In this document: piece after piece, positions 25,256 through 33,887 of the stretch
Numbering within the stretch: the stretch's first letter is position 1
Layout of the letters: every line of letters begins with the position of its first letter
Assembly (NCBI GenBank): GCA_035526335.1
Contig: DATLCN010000035.1
Coordinates: 1 to 64,000, forward strand
From: GCA-2861595 sp035526335
GTDB lineage: Bacteria; Actinomycetota; Acidimicrobiia; Acidimicrobiales; GCA-2861595
DNA: 64,000 nt
Direction: 5' to 3'
Notes under the pieces: generated by a model
Database searches by the model: none
Seen by the model: only the letters and a program-made list of their open reading frames with translations
Told to the model about the DNA's origin: nothing
Translations under genes and position numbers: made by a program

Positions 25256-26346
25256 CGGTGCCTCCTCGAGATGAGCTTGGACAGAGAATCGGCAAGGCCG
25301 TCCACGGGGGCGACCACGTCGGCCAGGCCTGCGCTGACCACGGCACCTGGCATGCCGAACACCACCGAGGTCGCCTCGTCCTGGGCCAGGACCCGGCCAC
25401 CGGCCTTGCGCAGGACCGCCAACCCGTCGCAGCCGTCCCGCCCCATGCCCGTCAGGATCACACCCACTGCCGTGCTGGCGTACGCCGCGGAGACCGAGCG
25501 GAACAGGACGGTCGCCGAAGGCCGGAAACCACCCACGGGAGGGCTGTTCGAGAGCGACACCGTGCGCCGGGGGCCGACCTCGAGGTGGTGACGGCAGCCA
25601 GCCACGTAGACGACGCCGCCGGCGAGCGACTCGCCGTGCTCGGCCAGCTTCACGGGCAGGGACGTTCCCGAGCTCAGCCAGGTCACCAACCCCGGGGCGA
25701 AGCCGTCGGCGATGTGCTGTACGACCAGAACGGGGACGCTCGTGTCGCTCGGCATTCGGGACAGGAAGCGGTAGAGCGCGGCCGGGCCCCCGGTGGAAGC
25801 CGCCACCGCCACCGCGTGAACCGGGCCGCCGCCCAGACTGCGCTTGATCCCTGTGGCGTGGACCCCGCTGGTGGCGTCCCCGTCGTCGTCGCCGGCCGAG
25901 CGCCGCCGGCGCACCACCTTGACCTCGGCGAGAGCCTTGGCCAGCGACAGGAGCCGGCCGGCGCTGGACTCGAAGCCGGGGCTGCCGGGGCCCACCGGCT
26001 TGGGAAGCATGGTGAGCGCCCCCAATTGCACGGCCCGCAGGCTCATCTCCACGTCCCTCGGATCGTGGGCCGCGGTCACGATGATGACCGGGGTGGGTGC
26101 TTCGATCATGATCCGTTTCGTCGCCTCGAAGCCGTCCATCTCCGGCATCTGGATATCCATCACTACCAGCGAAGGCCGCAGCCGTTTGGCCATCTCCACC
26201 GCCTGCACGCCATTGGCCGCGGCACCCACGACCTCCATTGCGGGATCGGCGCCGAACAGCGACACCAGCAATTCGCGCGCCGTGGCCGAGTCCTCGGCGA
26301 TCAGCACACGAACCGGAGCGAGGGACGGGGCCGTGGAGCGAGTCAC
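25252..26346 (-). CDS. cheB: Chemotaxis protein-glutamate methylesterase CheB
   Basis: This 364-residue protein has a receiver domain (Asp64) and a C-terminal methylesterase domain with the catalytic triad Ser184 (AASTGGP), His211 (VQHIADGF) and Asp304 (TGMGRDG). It removes methyl groups from, and can deamidate, glutamates of the chemoreceptor, and phosphorylation by CheA activates it. It starts at GTG 26346, overlapping the cheA stop by GTGA, and ends in an ATGA overlap with the hybrid kinase gene. The linker is longer than usual and contains RRRR and DDDGD runs. Confidence 0.95.
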   Translation of the reverse strand: MTRSTAPSLAPVRVLIAEDSATARELLVSLFGADPAMEVVGAAANGVQAVEMAKRLRPSLVVMDIQMPEMDGFEATKRIMIEAPTPVIIVTAAHDPRDVEMSLRAVQLGALTMLPKPVGPGSPGFESSAGRLLSLAKALAEVKVVRRRRSAGDDDGDATSGVHATGIKRSLGGGPVHAVAVAASTGGPAALYRFLSRMPSDTSVPVLVVQHIADGFAPGLVTWLSSGTSLPVKLAEHGESLAGGVVYVAGCRHHLEVGPRRTVSLSNSPPVGGFRPSATVLFRSVSAAYASTAVGVILTGMGRDGCDGLAVLRKAGGRVLAQDEATSVVFGMPGAVVSAGLADVVAPVDGLADSLSKLISRRHR

Positions 26347-28403
26347 AACAGGCGGGCCAGGGTGTCGAGCAGCATCGACTGGTCGAACTCGGATTTGGCG
26401 ATGTACGCGTCGGCGCCGGCCTCGACGCCAAGCCGCCGGTCGTTCTCGCTGGCCAGGGAGGTGACCAGGACCACCGGGAGGTGGCGGAGCCTGGTCGATG
26501 ACCTCACCGCGGCGCAGAGGGAGAGGCCGTCCATCCGGGGCATGTTCACGTCGCTGACGACGGCGTCGACCTCGGCTCCGGCCTCGGCCTGGAGGAGGTC
26601 GAGGGCGCTCTGCCCGTCGACGGCGACCACCACCTCGTAGCCGGCATTTTCGAGAATGCTGCGTTCGAGCGTGCGGGTGGTCAGGGTGTCGTCGGCCAGC
26701 AGGACCCGCCGTGGACGGCTGGCCTCGCCAGCGGCGTCCGGGACCGGAAAAGTGGCCGTCGGCCGAGTTTCCCTCCGCACACAGGTGGCGGGATTGACCA
26801 CCACCACGACCTGGCCGGTGGGCAGGATCGTCGTCCCCAGAATTCCGGGTAGTCCCGAGAGGCGAACGGCGGGCGGCTTGATCACGGCCTCCTGTTCGGC
26901 GATGAGTTCGTCCACGACCAGAACCGCTACCCCACCCGGTGTCTCGACCACCACGCCGGACGAGGAGGAACCGGCGACCGCTCTTCCTCCATCGGTCCCC
27001 AGCGTGTCCGCCAGCCACGCCACGGGTACCAGTCGGTCGTCGAGCATCAGCATGGCGCGGTCGTCCACCACCCGCAGGTCATCGGTGCTGAAACGGGTCA
27101 TGCGCACGACCGCGGAGACCGGAAGTGCGGCCATCTCCTGCCCACAGGCCACGAGCACGACACGGGCGACTGATCGGGTGACCGGCACGAGCAGTGTCAC
27201 GCAGGACCCCGCTCCGGGAGACGACCCGATCACCACCGAACCTCCGAGGGCTTCCACGCCGGTCCGTACGGCATCGAGCCCCACTCCCCGGCCCGAGACC
27301 TCCGTGAGCAACGGCGCAGTGGACACGCCGGGGGCGAAGACGAGGTCGAGGAGGATCTCGTTGTCGTCGTGGTCGTGACTGATGCCGAGGCTGGCGGCCG
27401 CGGCCCTGACCGCTTCGGCGTCGATGCCGGCTCCGTCGTCGGCCACGGTCACCGCCACCATCGCTCCTCGCAGCACCGCTTCGAGCTCGACCGTTCCTGA
27501 TGCCTGCTTGCCCGCCGCCACGCGTACCTGGGGCGCCTCGATCCCGTGGTCTACGGCGTTGCGGACCAGGTGGAGGAGGGGCTCCCGGAGACCGTCCAGG
27601 ATCGGCCGGTCCATCTCCACGTCACCGCCCTTCACCACCAGGAGGGCCTGCTTGGCCGCCGCTGTCGCCACGTCTCGGGTGACGCGGTCGAGGCCGGCGC
27701 AGGCCTCGCTGAACGGCACCATCCCAGCCTGGCGCAGGGCGTCGGCCAGGGCGTTCTGGGCGCTGAGCAGAACACGATCGGCGGCGGAAGCCTCCGCCGA
27801 CGCGGCGGCGGCGGCGAGGCCATGCATCCCTTCGCAGGCCAGCAGCACCTCACCGGCCCGGCTGAGCAAGGCCTCGAGGCGAGCCGCCGGTACGCGGATA
27901 CCCGCTTGTGCCGGCTGGCTGGCAGCCGGCGCAGTCTCGGTAGTGGGTCCGGTCGTGGTTCGCCCGCCGGTGCCGGCCGGTACCTCGTCCGGCCGGCCGG
28001 CGTCATTAGCCGACAGCGAACGGAGGATCGGGCTGATCGGCAGCTCGGAGGCGTCGCCGCCGTCGCGAAGCTCTCGCCCTGCGGCGGTCAGCACGTCAAT
28101 CGCCTGGAACAGGGGGTCCAGCGCGAAATCCTCGGGCATGGCGCGGCGATCCCGCAGGCCGGAGAGCGCAGCCTCGAGCGCGTGGCAGAGCGTTGCCACC
28201 GGCTTCACCGCTGCGGCCTGGGCCGCGCCCTTGAGGCTGTGGGCGGAGCGGAACATCTGGTTGACCAGCTCGATGAAGTCCGGCCCGGTCGACCCCTGCT
28301 CCAGTGTCACCAGGCCCCGGTTCAGGACGATCACGTGCTCCTCGAGCTCGTCCAGGAAGAGCGCCCGCAGGCGGACCTGCAAAGCCTCCCGGTCGAGGCT
28401 CAC
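26343..28403 (-). CDS. cheA: Hybrid chemotaxis kinase CheA with C-terminal receiver
   Basis: This 686-residue protein has an N-terminal HPt domain (His55 in SAHSLKGAA), a Pro/Thr-rich linker without a P2 domain, a short P3 dimerisation part, a P4 ATPase (LHLVRNAVDHGIE, VADDGAGID and SGRGVGLDAV), a P5 CheW-like regulatory domain and a C-terminal receiver (Asp618). CheA-REC fusions are typical of non-flagellar systems such as Wsp and Frz. It receives signals from the operon's receptor through CheW and is expected to phosphorylate its own receiver, CheB and the receivers of the downstream kinase. GTG start in a GTGA overlap with the receptor gene. Confidence 0.95.
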   Translation of the reverse strand: MSLDREALQVRLRALFLDELEEHVIVLNRGLVTLEQGSTGPDFIELVNQMFRSAHSLKGAAQAAAVKPVATLCHALEAALSGLRDRRAMPEDFALDPLFQAIDVLTAAGRELRDGGDASELPISPILRSLSANDAGRPDEVPAGTGGRTTTGPTTETAPAASQPAQAGIRVPAARLEALLSRAGEVLLACEGMHGLAAAAASAEASAADRVLLSAQNALADALRQAGMVPFSEACAGLDRVTRDVATAAAKQALLVVKGGDVEMDRPILDGLREPLLHLVRNAVDHGIEAPQVRVAAGKQASGTVELEAVLRGAMVAVTVADDGAGIDAEAVRAAAASLGISHDHDDNEILLDLVFAPGVSTAPLLTEVSGRGVGLDAVRTGVEALGGSVVIGSSPGAGSCVTLLVPVTRSVARVVLVACGQEMAALPVSAVVRMTRFSTDDLRVVDDRAMLMLDDRLVPVAWLADTLGTDGGRAVAGSSSSGVVVETPGGVAVLVVDELIAEQEAVIKPPAVRLSGLPGILGTTILPTGQVVVVVNPATCVRRETRPTATFPVPDAAGEASRPRRVLLADDTLTTRTLERSILENAGYEVVVAVDGQSALDLLQAEAGAEVDAVVSDVNMPRMDGLSLCAAVRSSTRLRHLPVVLVTSLASENDRRLGVEAGADAYIAKSEFDQSMLLDTLARLL

Positions 28404-29893
28404 TCACGCACTCCTACCAGCGCCTTCATCTGTGACGAAACGGTGTCCAGCTCGCGTGCGGTCTGCTCCGCCTCGCGGGCCGATGCCAGGTTCTGCTCCA
28501 TCACCGAGTCGATCTCCTTCATGGCCTGGCTGATCTGCGACGTGGCCACCGCCTGCTGGTTCGACGAGGCGGCGATCTGCTCGGCGGCCACAGTGGCCTC
28601 GGCGACCGTGTCCGACAACTCGGTGATCGTCTCGCCCGCCTGCCCGACCAGTCGCATCCCCTCGATCACGCTCTTGGTGCCGGCCTCGGTGAGCATCACC
28701 GCGCTGTTGGTCCCTTGCTGGATCTCGCCGAGAATCTCGTTCACCTGGGCGGTGGCCCGGCGGGACTGGTCGGCCAGGCCCTTCACCTCGGCGGCCACGA
28801 CACCGAAGCCACGGCCGTGCTCGCCGGCACGGGCCGCCTCGATAGCCGCGTTGAGGGCGAGCAGGTGGGTCTGTTCCGCGATCTCGTTGACGGTGTCCAC
28901 GATGTGCGACACGGCCTGGGCCCGCTCGGCGAGGGTCACCACGCCTTGGGCGATCGAGTCGACCTGGGTGCGGATGGCCTCCATGCCCCGGGCCGATCCC
29001 TCGACCGCCTTGATGCCGTCCTGGGCGACCTCGGCGGAGCGCTGCGCCCGGTCGGCCACGGTGCGGGCCCGCTGCGCCGACTGCTGGGCGGTCTGCACCA
29101 GTTCCTCTACCGTCGCCACCGTCTGCTGGGCGGCGGCCGCCTGCTCGGTGAACCCGGTCACCTGCTGGGTCGTGCCGGCCAGTATGTCGCTGGCGGCCCC
29201 GTCGACCGTTCGGGACAGGGAAGAAAGGCACTTCGAGACACGGCGGGTGATGAGCGTGGTCAGGAAGACGGCCACCACCAGCACCAGCGCGGCCAACGCC
29301 CACACGAGCTCGAGCGAGCGGTCGGCCCGTTGGTCGGCCCGCCGCACGTCGGCGGTGATGAGGCTTTCCTGGCGGTCGATGAAACGATGCACGGCCGAGC
29401 GCAGCTCCTCCCGCCTCTTGAACGGGCCTCGCGACGCCAGCCTGCCCACCTCCTCGCCGGGAGCGCCGGCAATCACCTCGTCGATCACCTTCTCGCTGGC
29501 CGCCTTCCAGGCCACCTCGGCCTGGGCCACCTGGTCGAGCAGCCGGCGTCCTGTCTCGGTGTGCACGGCCGCCTGCAGCTGATCGAACTTCTCGTTGTAG
29601 GCCTGCTCGAACTCCCGCGCGGGGGTGAGGTCCCCTTCGTCTCTGGTCAGGTAGAAGGCACGGTTGGCGGCGGCCCAGTCGGAGATGATCCCGTCGAGGC
29701 GGTAGACGCCGGTGACGAGCGTGCTGTCGCGCTCTATCACGACATCCTTGGCCTCTGACACACTGTTGAGCGCGTTGGTGGCGACCAGCACCAGCACAAG
29801 GGTCAGCACCAGGGTGATGACGTATCCGGCCAGGATCTGGCGGCCGATGGTCAGTCCCGATACCGGGCTGGTTGCAGGGGTGTTCTGGATCAT
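28400..29893 (-). CDS. Methyl-accepting chemotaxis protein without a recognisable HAMP domain
   Basis: This 497-residue receptor has a transmembrane helix (about 20-41), an extracytoplasmic helical sensor of about 150 residues (42-193) that looks like a CHASE3 or four-helix-bundle type, a second helix (195-216) and a cytoplasmic coiled-coil signalling domain. The hairpin tip is intact: EIAEQTHLLALNAAIEAARAGE (about 337-358, with His where Asn is usual). Between the second helix and the coiled coil I see no HAMP sequence, so the signal probably passes directly. It is the only receptor in the window. ATGA overlap with the upstream cheW. Confidence 0.93.
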   Translation of the reverse strand: MIQNTPATSPVSGLTIGRQILAGYVITLVLTLVLVLVATNALNSVSEAKDVVIERDSTLVTGVYRLDGIISDWAAANRAFYLTRDEGDLTPAREFEQAYNEKFDQLQAAVHTETGRRLLDQVAQAEVAWKAASEKVIDEVIAGAPGEEVGRLASRGPFKRREELRSAVHRFIDRQESLITADVRRADQRADRSLELVWALAALVLVVAVFLTTLITRRVSKCLSSLSRTVDGAASDILAGTTQQVTGFTEQAAAAQQTVATVEELVQTAQQSAQRARTVADRAQRSAEVAQDGIKAVEGSARGMEAIRTQVDSIAQGVVTLAERAQAVSHIVDTVNEIAEQTHLLALNAAIEAARAGEHGRGFGVVAAEVKGLADQSRRATAQVNEILGEIQQGTNSAVMLTEAGTKSVIEGMRLVGQAGETITELSDTVAEATVAAEQIAASSNQQAVATSQISQAMKEIDSVMEQNLASAREAEQTARELDTVSSQMKALVGVRE

Positions 29894-30456
29894 CGGCCGC
29901 TCCTGGGTTCGGTGGTGGTGGAAAAACGGGGATCGGTGAGCATGGCGGTGCCCGAGAGCACGGTGGCCTCATCTGTGGCGCCCAGCAGCAGGCTCTCGGG
30001 TGCCGGACCGGTCGGCGTGCCGCCGTGGGGGAGCGGGACGATGGAGTCGACCGGCACCTCCGTGAAGTCGTGGACCGCCTCGACGAGCAGGCCGAGTGAT
30101 GGCCCCGGCCCATCGAGCACGATCACCGGCCCGGGCATGGAGGGGGCCCGCAGCCCGAGCAAGGCGCTGATGTCGGCGACCACGAGGATCTCGCCGCGGA
30201 CACTGGCTACGCCGACCAGTGCCGCCGGCGCCGACGGAACCATCGAAAGTGCCGGCCGGCGAAGCACCTCGCGCACGAAGCGGGCTTCGACCGCGTGGGC
30301 CACGCCACCGATGCCGAACAGCACGAGCGGCAACAGCTGACCTGACGTGTCGTGGCGGGTGGGGCGGGCGAGGACCCTGGCCCGCTGGGCCAGCACGGCC
30401 CGCGCCCGTAGCTCGGGGCTGTCCGTGGCCGGGTCGGCGGGCGCGCCGACGCTCAC
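29890..30456 (-). CDS. cheW: CheW-like coupling protein (second copy)
   Basis: The 188-residue protein consists of a short leader of about 45 residues and a CheW domain (LLPLVLFGIGGVAHAVEARFVREVL, then VASVRGEILVVADISALLGL). CheW bridges the receptor and CheA in the signalling array. It starts at GTG 30456 in a GTGA overlap with cheR and overlaps the receptor gene by ATGA. Wsp-type operons also carry two different CheW proteins, one on each side of CheR, exactly as here. Confidence 0.88.
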   Translation of the reverse strand: MSVGAPADPATDSPELRARAVLAQRARVLARPTRHDTSGQLLPLVLFGIGGVAHAVEARFVREVLRRPALSMVPSAPAALVGVASVRGEILVVADISALLGLRAPSMPGPVIVLDGPGPSLGLLVEAVHDFTEVPVDSIVPLPHGGTPTGPAPESLLLGATDEATVLSGTAMLTDPRFSTTTEPRSGR

Positions 30457-31985
30457 GATCTCGCCGCTCCCGCCGTGGCCCCCTGGCCGGCCCGGGCCAG
30501 GCCGGCCAGGCGCCCCGCGGTCTCGCCGTCGGCGAGCTTCACCGGCTGCCCCACAGGTAGGCCTTCGAGAAGGCTGAGGGCGTTGCGGTAGCTGCGGCGG
30601 GCGGCGGTTCTGTCGTTCCGGGCCTGGTGGGCCCGGGCCAGGGCGAGGTGGGCCACGGCCAGGTCCGGGTCGATGTAGAGCGTGGCCTTCGCCGCCGCGG
30701 CAGCCTCCAGCGGCAGCCCCGCCTCGAGGAGGACGATGGCCTGGAGCAGGCGCAGCTCGACGTCGAGAGGGAACCGGGCGGCACCTGCAGCGGCGGCCTC
30801 CACGGCGGCACCGAGGCGGCCGGCGCTGCCGAGGGCCCGGACGAGAACGACATGGGCCTCGGCGGCTGCGTCCTCCCCACCGGTTCCACTGCTTCCACTG
30901 ATGCCACTGCTGCCACTGGCGACGAGGGCTCCCGCGTGGGCCGCGGCCGTCTCGTAGTCGCCCCCGAGCAGGGCCTCCCTGGCCGGCCCGAGCTGATCCC
31001 TGTCCGCTCCGCCGGCCGCGTAGGGCGGAGCGCCCGGAGCGGCCGGAGCGGTTGCATGTGCCGGCGGTCGTGGCGGGCGGTGAGCCATCGGGCGGTCGCC
31101 CACCGCGTGGCGGTCGGGCCGGGACCGCGGCCGAGTCTTCCGTTCGCTGGCCCTGCTGGCGCCGCGCACCGCGTGGACGGGGCGCCTGTAGGCCACGCCC
31201 GCCGGCGTCACCAGCGCCTCGAGTCCCTCGACGGCGTCGAGGTGCGGGTCGGTCGCCGCGGTGAGCAGCCACCCTCCGGGCGCCAGAGACGCGGCCAGCC
31301 GGCACCCCACCTGCTCGACGGCGGCGGGCGTCAGGTAGACGAGGACGTTTCGGCAGAGCACAACGTCCAGATCACGCATCCGCGGGTCGTCGCTTGGCTC
31401 CAGGAGATTGTGCTGGCGGAAGGTGACCAGACGGTCCAGCCTGGGGTCGACACGGAACCCACCTTGGGCCGACCGGAAGTAGGTCCGGCGCCGCCGGTCG
31501 TCGACCGTCCGCAACGACCATTTTCCGTACAGGCCACGCCGGGCCGTCTCGAGTGCCTGCGCAGAGAGGTCGGTGGCCAGGATGTGGGACTGCTTTCCCA
31601 GGCCGGCCTCGTCGAGCAGGATGGCCAGCGTGTAGGCCTCCTGGCCGTGGGCACAGCCGGCGCTCCACAGCCGAAGGGTGTGCTCCGGCCCACGTGCTTC
31701 GGCCCGCTCGGGCAGCACGTGGTGGGTGAGCAGCTCCATCTGGGGCGCTTCACGGAAGAAGTAGCTCTCGGCGACCGTGAGGGCCACGGCCAATTCGTCG
31801 AACCGGGTGCGATCCTGTTCGAGCAGCACGCAGAACTGTTCGGAACTGGAGGTAGCCGCCACGGCCATGGCGTGAGTCACCCTGGCCAGAAGTTCGGCAT
31901 GGCGGGCGCCGCTGACGCTGACGCCGGCACGCGCGGCAATGTACGAAGCAACCGCTTGGGCCGGGGGGCCGCCGACTTGACTCAA
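30453..31985 (-). CDS. cheR: CheR methyltransferase with C-terminal TPR region
   Basis: This 510-residue protein has a CheR methyltransferase (about residues 10-270, with the SAM-binding WSAGCAHGQEAYTLAILL) fused through an Arg/Pro-rich linker to TPR-like repeats rich in Ala (PLEAAAAAKATLYIDPDLAVAHLALARAH). WspC and FrzF have the same CheR-TPR architecture. It methylates receptor glutamates. The start is TTG 31985, which overlaps the stop of the upstream cheW by TTGA. The Gly/Ser-rich run SGSSGISGSSGTGG in the linker is unusual. Confidence 0.9.
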   Translation of the reverse strand: MSQVGGPPAQAVASYIAARAGVSVSGARHAELLARVTHAMAVAATSSSEQFCVLLEQDRTRFDELAVALTVAESYFFREAPQMELLTHHVLPERAEARGPEHTLRLWSAGCAHGQEAYTLAILLDEAGLGKQSHILATDLSAQALETARRGLYGKWSLRTVDDRRRRTYFRSAQGGFRVDPRLDRLVTFRQHNLLEPSDDPRMRDLDVVLCRNVLVYLTPAAVEQVGCRLAASLAPGGWLLTAATDPHLDAVEGLEALVTPAGVAYRRPVHAVRGASRASERKTRPRSRPDRHAVGDRPMAHRPPRPPAHATAPAAPGAPPYAAGGADRDQLGPAREALLGGDYETAAAHAGALVASGSSGISGSSGTGGEDAAAEAHVVLVRALGSAGRLGAAVEAAAAGAARFPLDVELRLLQAIVLLEAGLPLEAAAAAKATLYIDPDLAVAHLALARAHQARNDRTAARRSYRNALSLLEGLPVGQPVKLADGETAGRLAGLARAGQGATAGAARS

Positions 31986-32497
31986 TGCTGGATGCCCGGT
32001 TCGTCGCCGGCGCCGGCCAGGGCCTCGTCCAGGGCCGCAGCTTCGTCGGCCGAGAGGAAGGCGGCCAGATCATGGATGAGCACCAGGCCGTCGGCGAGCC
32101 GGGCCACGCCGCTCAGGTAGGCGGTACCGCCGAGATGCTCCGTGCTGTCGATGCAGCTCCGGGGGACCGTCGTGAGGTCGACAGCCCGGTCGACCCTCAG
32201 GGCCACTGTCCGCGGACCGATACGGCTCACTACGAGGTGGTCGCTCAGGAGGGGCTGTCGGCGGGGCAGTGCCAGCCTGGTGCGGACATCGAGCACGGCC
32301 ACGACCGATCCCCGCACGTCGATGGCGCCGTCCACGATCGCGGGTGCGCCCGGGAGAGGCACACTGGCGACGACTGGATGCAGCTCGGCCACGTCGCTGA
32401 GCGGCAGGCCGCAGCGCAGGCCCTCCACCTCGACCATCAGGATGGCCAGATCCTCTTGGTGGCCGTCTTGCACGAAGAGATCCGTCGTCGTGTCCAC
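31982..32497 (-). CDS. cheW: CheW-like coupling protein (first gene of the operon)
   Basis: This 171-residue CheW protein includes VEVEGLRCGLPLSDVAELHP and DGAIDVRGSVVAVLDVRTRLALP. It is the promoter-proximal gene of the chemosensory operon. GTG 32497 was chosen because GGAGAGG stands 5 nt upstream; the frame stays open to ATG 32566, which would add a 23-residue unconserved extension. Its stop overlaps the TTG of cheR. Confidence 0.87.
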   Translation of the reverse strand: MDTTTDLFVQDGHQEDLAILMVEVEGLRCGLPLSDVAELHPVVASVPLPGAPAIVDGAIDVRGSVVAVLDVRTRLALPRRQPLLSDHLVVSRIGPRTVALRVDRAVDLTTVPRSCIDSTEHLGGTAYLSGVARLADGLVLIHDLAAFLSADEAAALDEALAGAGDEPGIQH

Positions 32498-32579
32498 GTG
32501 GTCCTCTCCGCGAAGGGTGAGCCGCTGCTCTTGTCGAAATGAAGTGGGTGGTTCTTGTCCCGCCATGGATCCAGATAGG

Positions 32580-32591
32580 TCTGTATACAGA
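32580..32591. promoter_or_regulatory. 12-bp perfect palindrome in the divergent region upstream of the che operon
   Basis: TCTGTATACAGA is a perfect palindrome in the 272-bp gap between the che operon (minus strand) and the 200-residue protein gene (plus strand). It is AT-rich compared with its surroundings and lies about 85 bases before the cheW start, so it could be an operator. A TATACA-like -10 lies inside it, which is another possible use. Confidence 0.4.
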
Positions 32592-32769
32592 GGTGACATT
32601 AATACCATCAGCGATGCCCTATGCCGATGCTGGCCGTTCCGGCTCACTGCCAGCGCTGTGTCGACATGGTGGCGACCACGCGATCCTCCGAGCGGACCGG
32701 GCAGGCTCCCATTACGCTGACCAGCCGGACGTGGTACCACCACGCCCGATCGAAAAAGGGGGTATGCCA

Positions 32770-33372
32770 ATGTTCATTCAGGTCATCACGGCCAAGGTCG
32801 TCGACGAAGAGGGACTGACGCGTCAGGTCGATCGGTGGGAGCAGGAGATCCGGCCCGGCGCCACGGGCTTCCTGGGCAGCACCAGCGGCGTGACCGACGA
32901 CGGGCGCCTGATCGTTCTCGCCCGCTTCGATTCCGAGGAGTCGGCCCAGAGGAACAACGACCGCCCGGAGCAGGGTTCGTGGTGGGCGGACACCGAGAAG
33001 ATGCTCGACGAGGTCACCTTCCAGAACAGCACGGAGGTGATCGAGATGGGCGGCGGCGGTTCGGACGACGCCGGCTTCGTCCAGGTGATGAGGGGCCGGA
33101 TCCTCGACGCTGCCAAGATGGAAGAGCTGCGCTCCCGCATGGCCGAGTTCGAGGCCATCATGGCGAGTCACCGACCCGACGTCCTCGGCGACGTCACCAT
33201 CATCCATGCGGGCGGCGCCTACACCGACGCCGTCTACTTCACCTCCGAGGCGGAGGCCCGCGCCAACGAGAACAAGGAGATGCCGGCCGAGATGCAGGCC
33301 ATGTTCGAGGAGTGGATGACCGCCTCCACAGTCGACGAGTACATCGACCTCAAGCGGCCCAGGTTGGTGTGA
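32770..33372 (+). CDS. Hypothetical protein with two dimeric alpha/beta-barrel (ABM-like) repeats
   Basis: This 200-residue cytoplasmic protein appears to be two copies of a ferredoxin-like unit of about 90 residues. The first begins MFIQVITAKVVDEEGLTRQVDRWEQE and the second FVQVMRGRILDAAKMEELRSRMAEFE. This pattern resembles antibiotic-biosynthesis-monooxygenase-type domains, but no catalytic residue is evident. The start ATG 32770 has AAGGGGG 7 nt upstream; ATG 32764 is too close to it. The gene is divergent from the che operon and followed 18 bases later by another small gene. Confidence 0.7.
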   Translation: MFIQVITAKVVDEEGLTRQVDRWEQEIRPGATGFLGSTSGVTDDGRLIVLARFDSEESAQRNNDRPEQGSWWADTEKMLDEVTFQNSTEVIEMGGGGSDDAGFVQVMRGRILDAAKMEELRSRMAEFEAIMASHRPDVLGDVTIIHAGGAYTDAVYFTSEAEARANENKEMPAEMQAMFEEWMTASTVDEYIDLKRPRLV

Positions 33373-33390
33373 CGGGGCCACACAGCCTGA

Positions 33391-33747
33391 ATGGAGGGCA
33401 CCGACTGGCTCGAGCTCTGTTACCGCGCGCTGGGCGTTCCGGCGGACCTGCCTGACCAGGACCGCCGGCGCCTGGCCGAGCACGCCCTCCTCGAGAAGAC
33501 GAGCCAGCAGGTCGACATCCTGGGCATCGGGTCGGCCGAGGCGGCCATCGACCTGCTCGTGCGTTATGGCGAGGCCGGTGAGCTCGGCCAGGTGATGATG
33601 CGTTGGGAGCAGGCCGAGTATCTCGAGCCGGAACTACGGGGCATGGGTGACGAGGGCACCCGCCGCGCGACGCTGTGCGCCAAGCAACTGCTCGGTGATG
33701 TGGTGCGCTTCATCGAGCGTTCATCCGCAACCGGGGAGGACGTCTAG
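33391..33747 (+). CDS. Hypothetical 118-residue protein
   Basis: This protein is soluble, mostly helical and acidic (DWLELCYRALGVPADLPDQDRRRLAEHALLEK and the end VVRFIERSSATGEDV). I do not recognise a family. It lies 18 bases after the ABM-like gene on the same strand, so the two may be cotranscribed, and it precedes the GGDEF gene by 140 bases. Confidence 0.55.
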   Translation: MEGTDWLELCYRALGVPADLPDQDRRRLAEHALLEKTSQQVDILGIGSAEAAIDLLVRYGEAGELGQVMMRWEQAEYLEPELRGMGDEGTRRATLCAKQLLGDVVRFIERSSATGEDV

Positions 33748-33887
33748 CCGAGGCGACTTTCACGGTCCTGGTCGGTACCCTGGGTAGGAATCGACCACGG
33801 ATCGGCCGCCGGCAATGGGGCTTCATCTACAGTGACGCATATTCTCAACCTGAGTGCATCGGTGGTCGAGGCGGGGTCAAGACGTCG

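Noticed and set aside
25256..26431. 392-codon upstream extension of the hybrid kinase frame
   Set aside because: It overlaps cheB in another frame and is Arg/Gly-rich; the true start is the ATG in the ATGA overlap.
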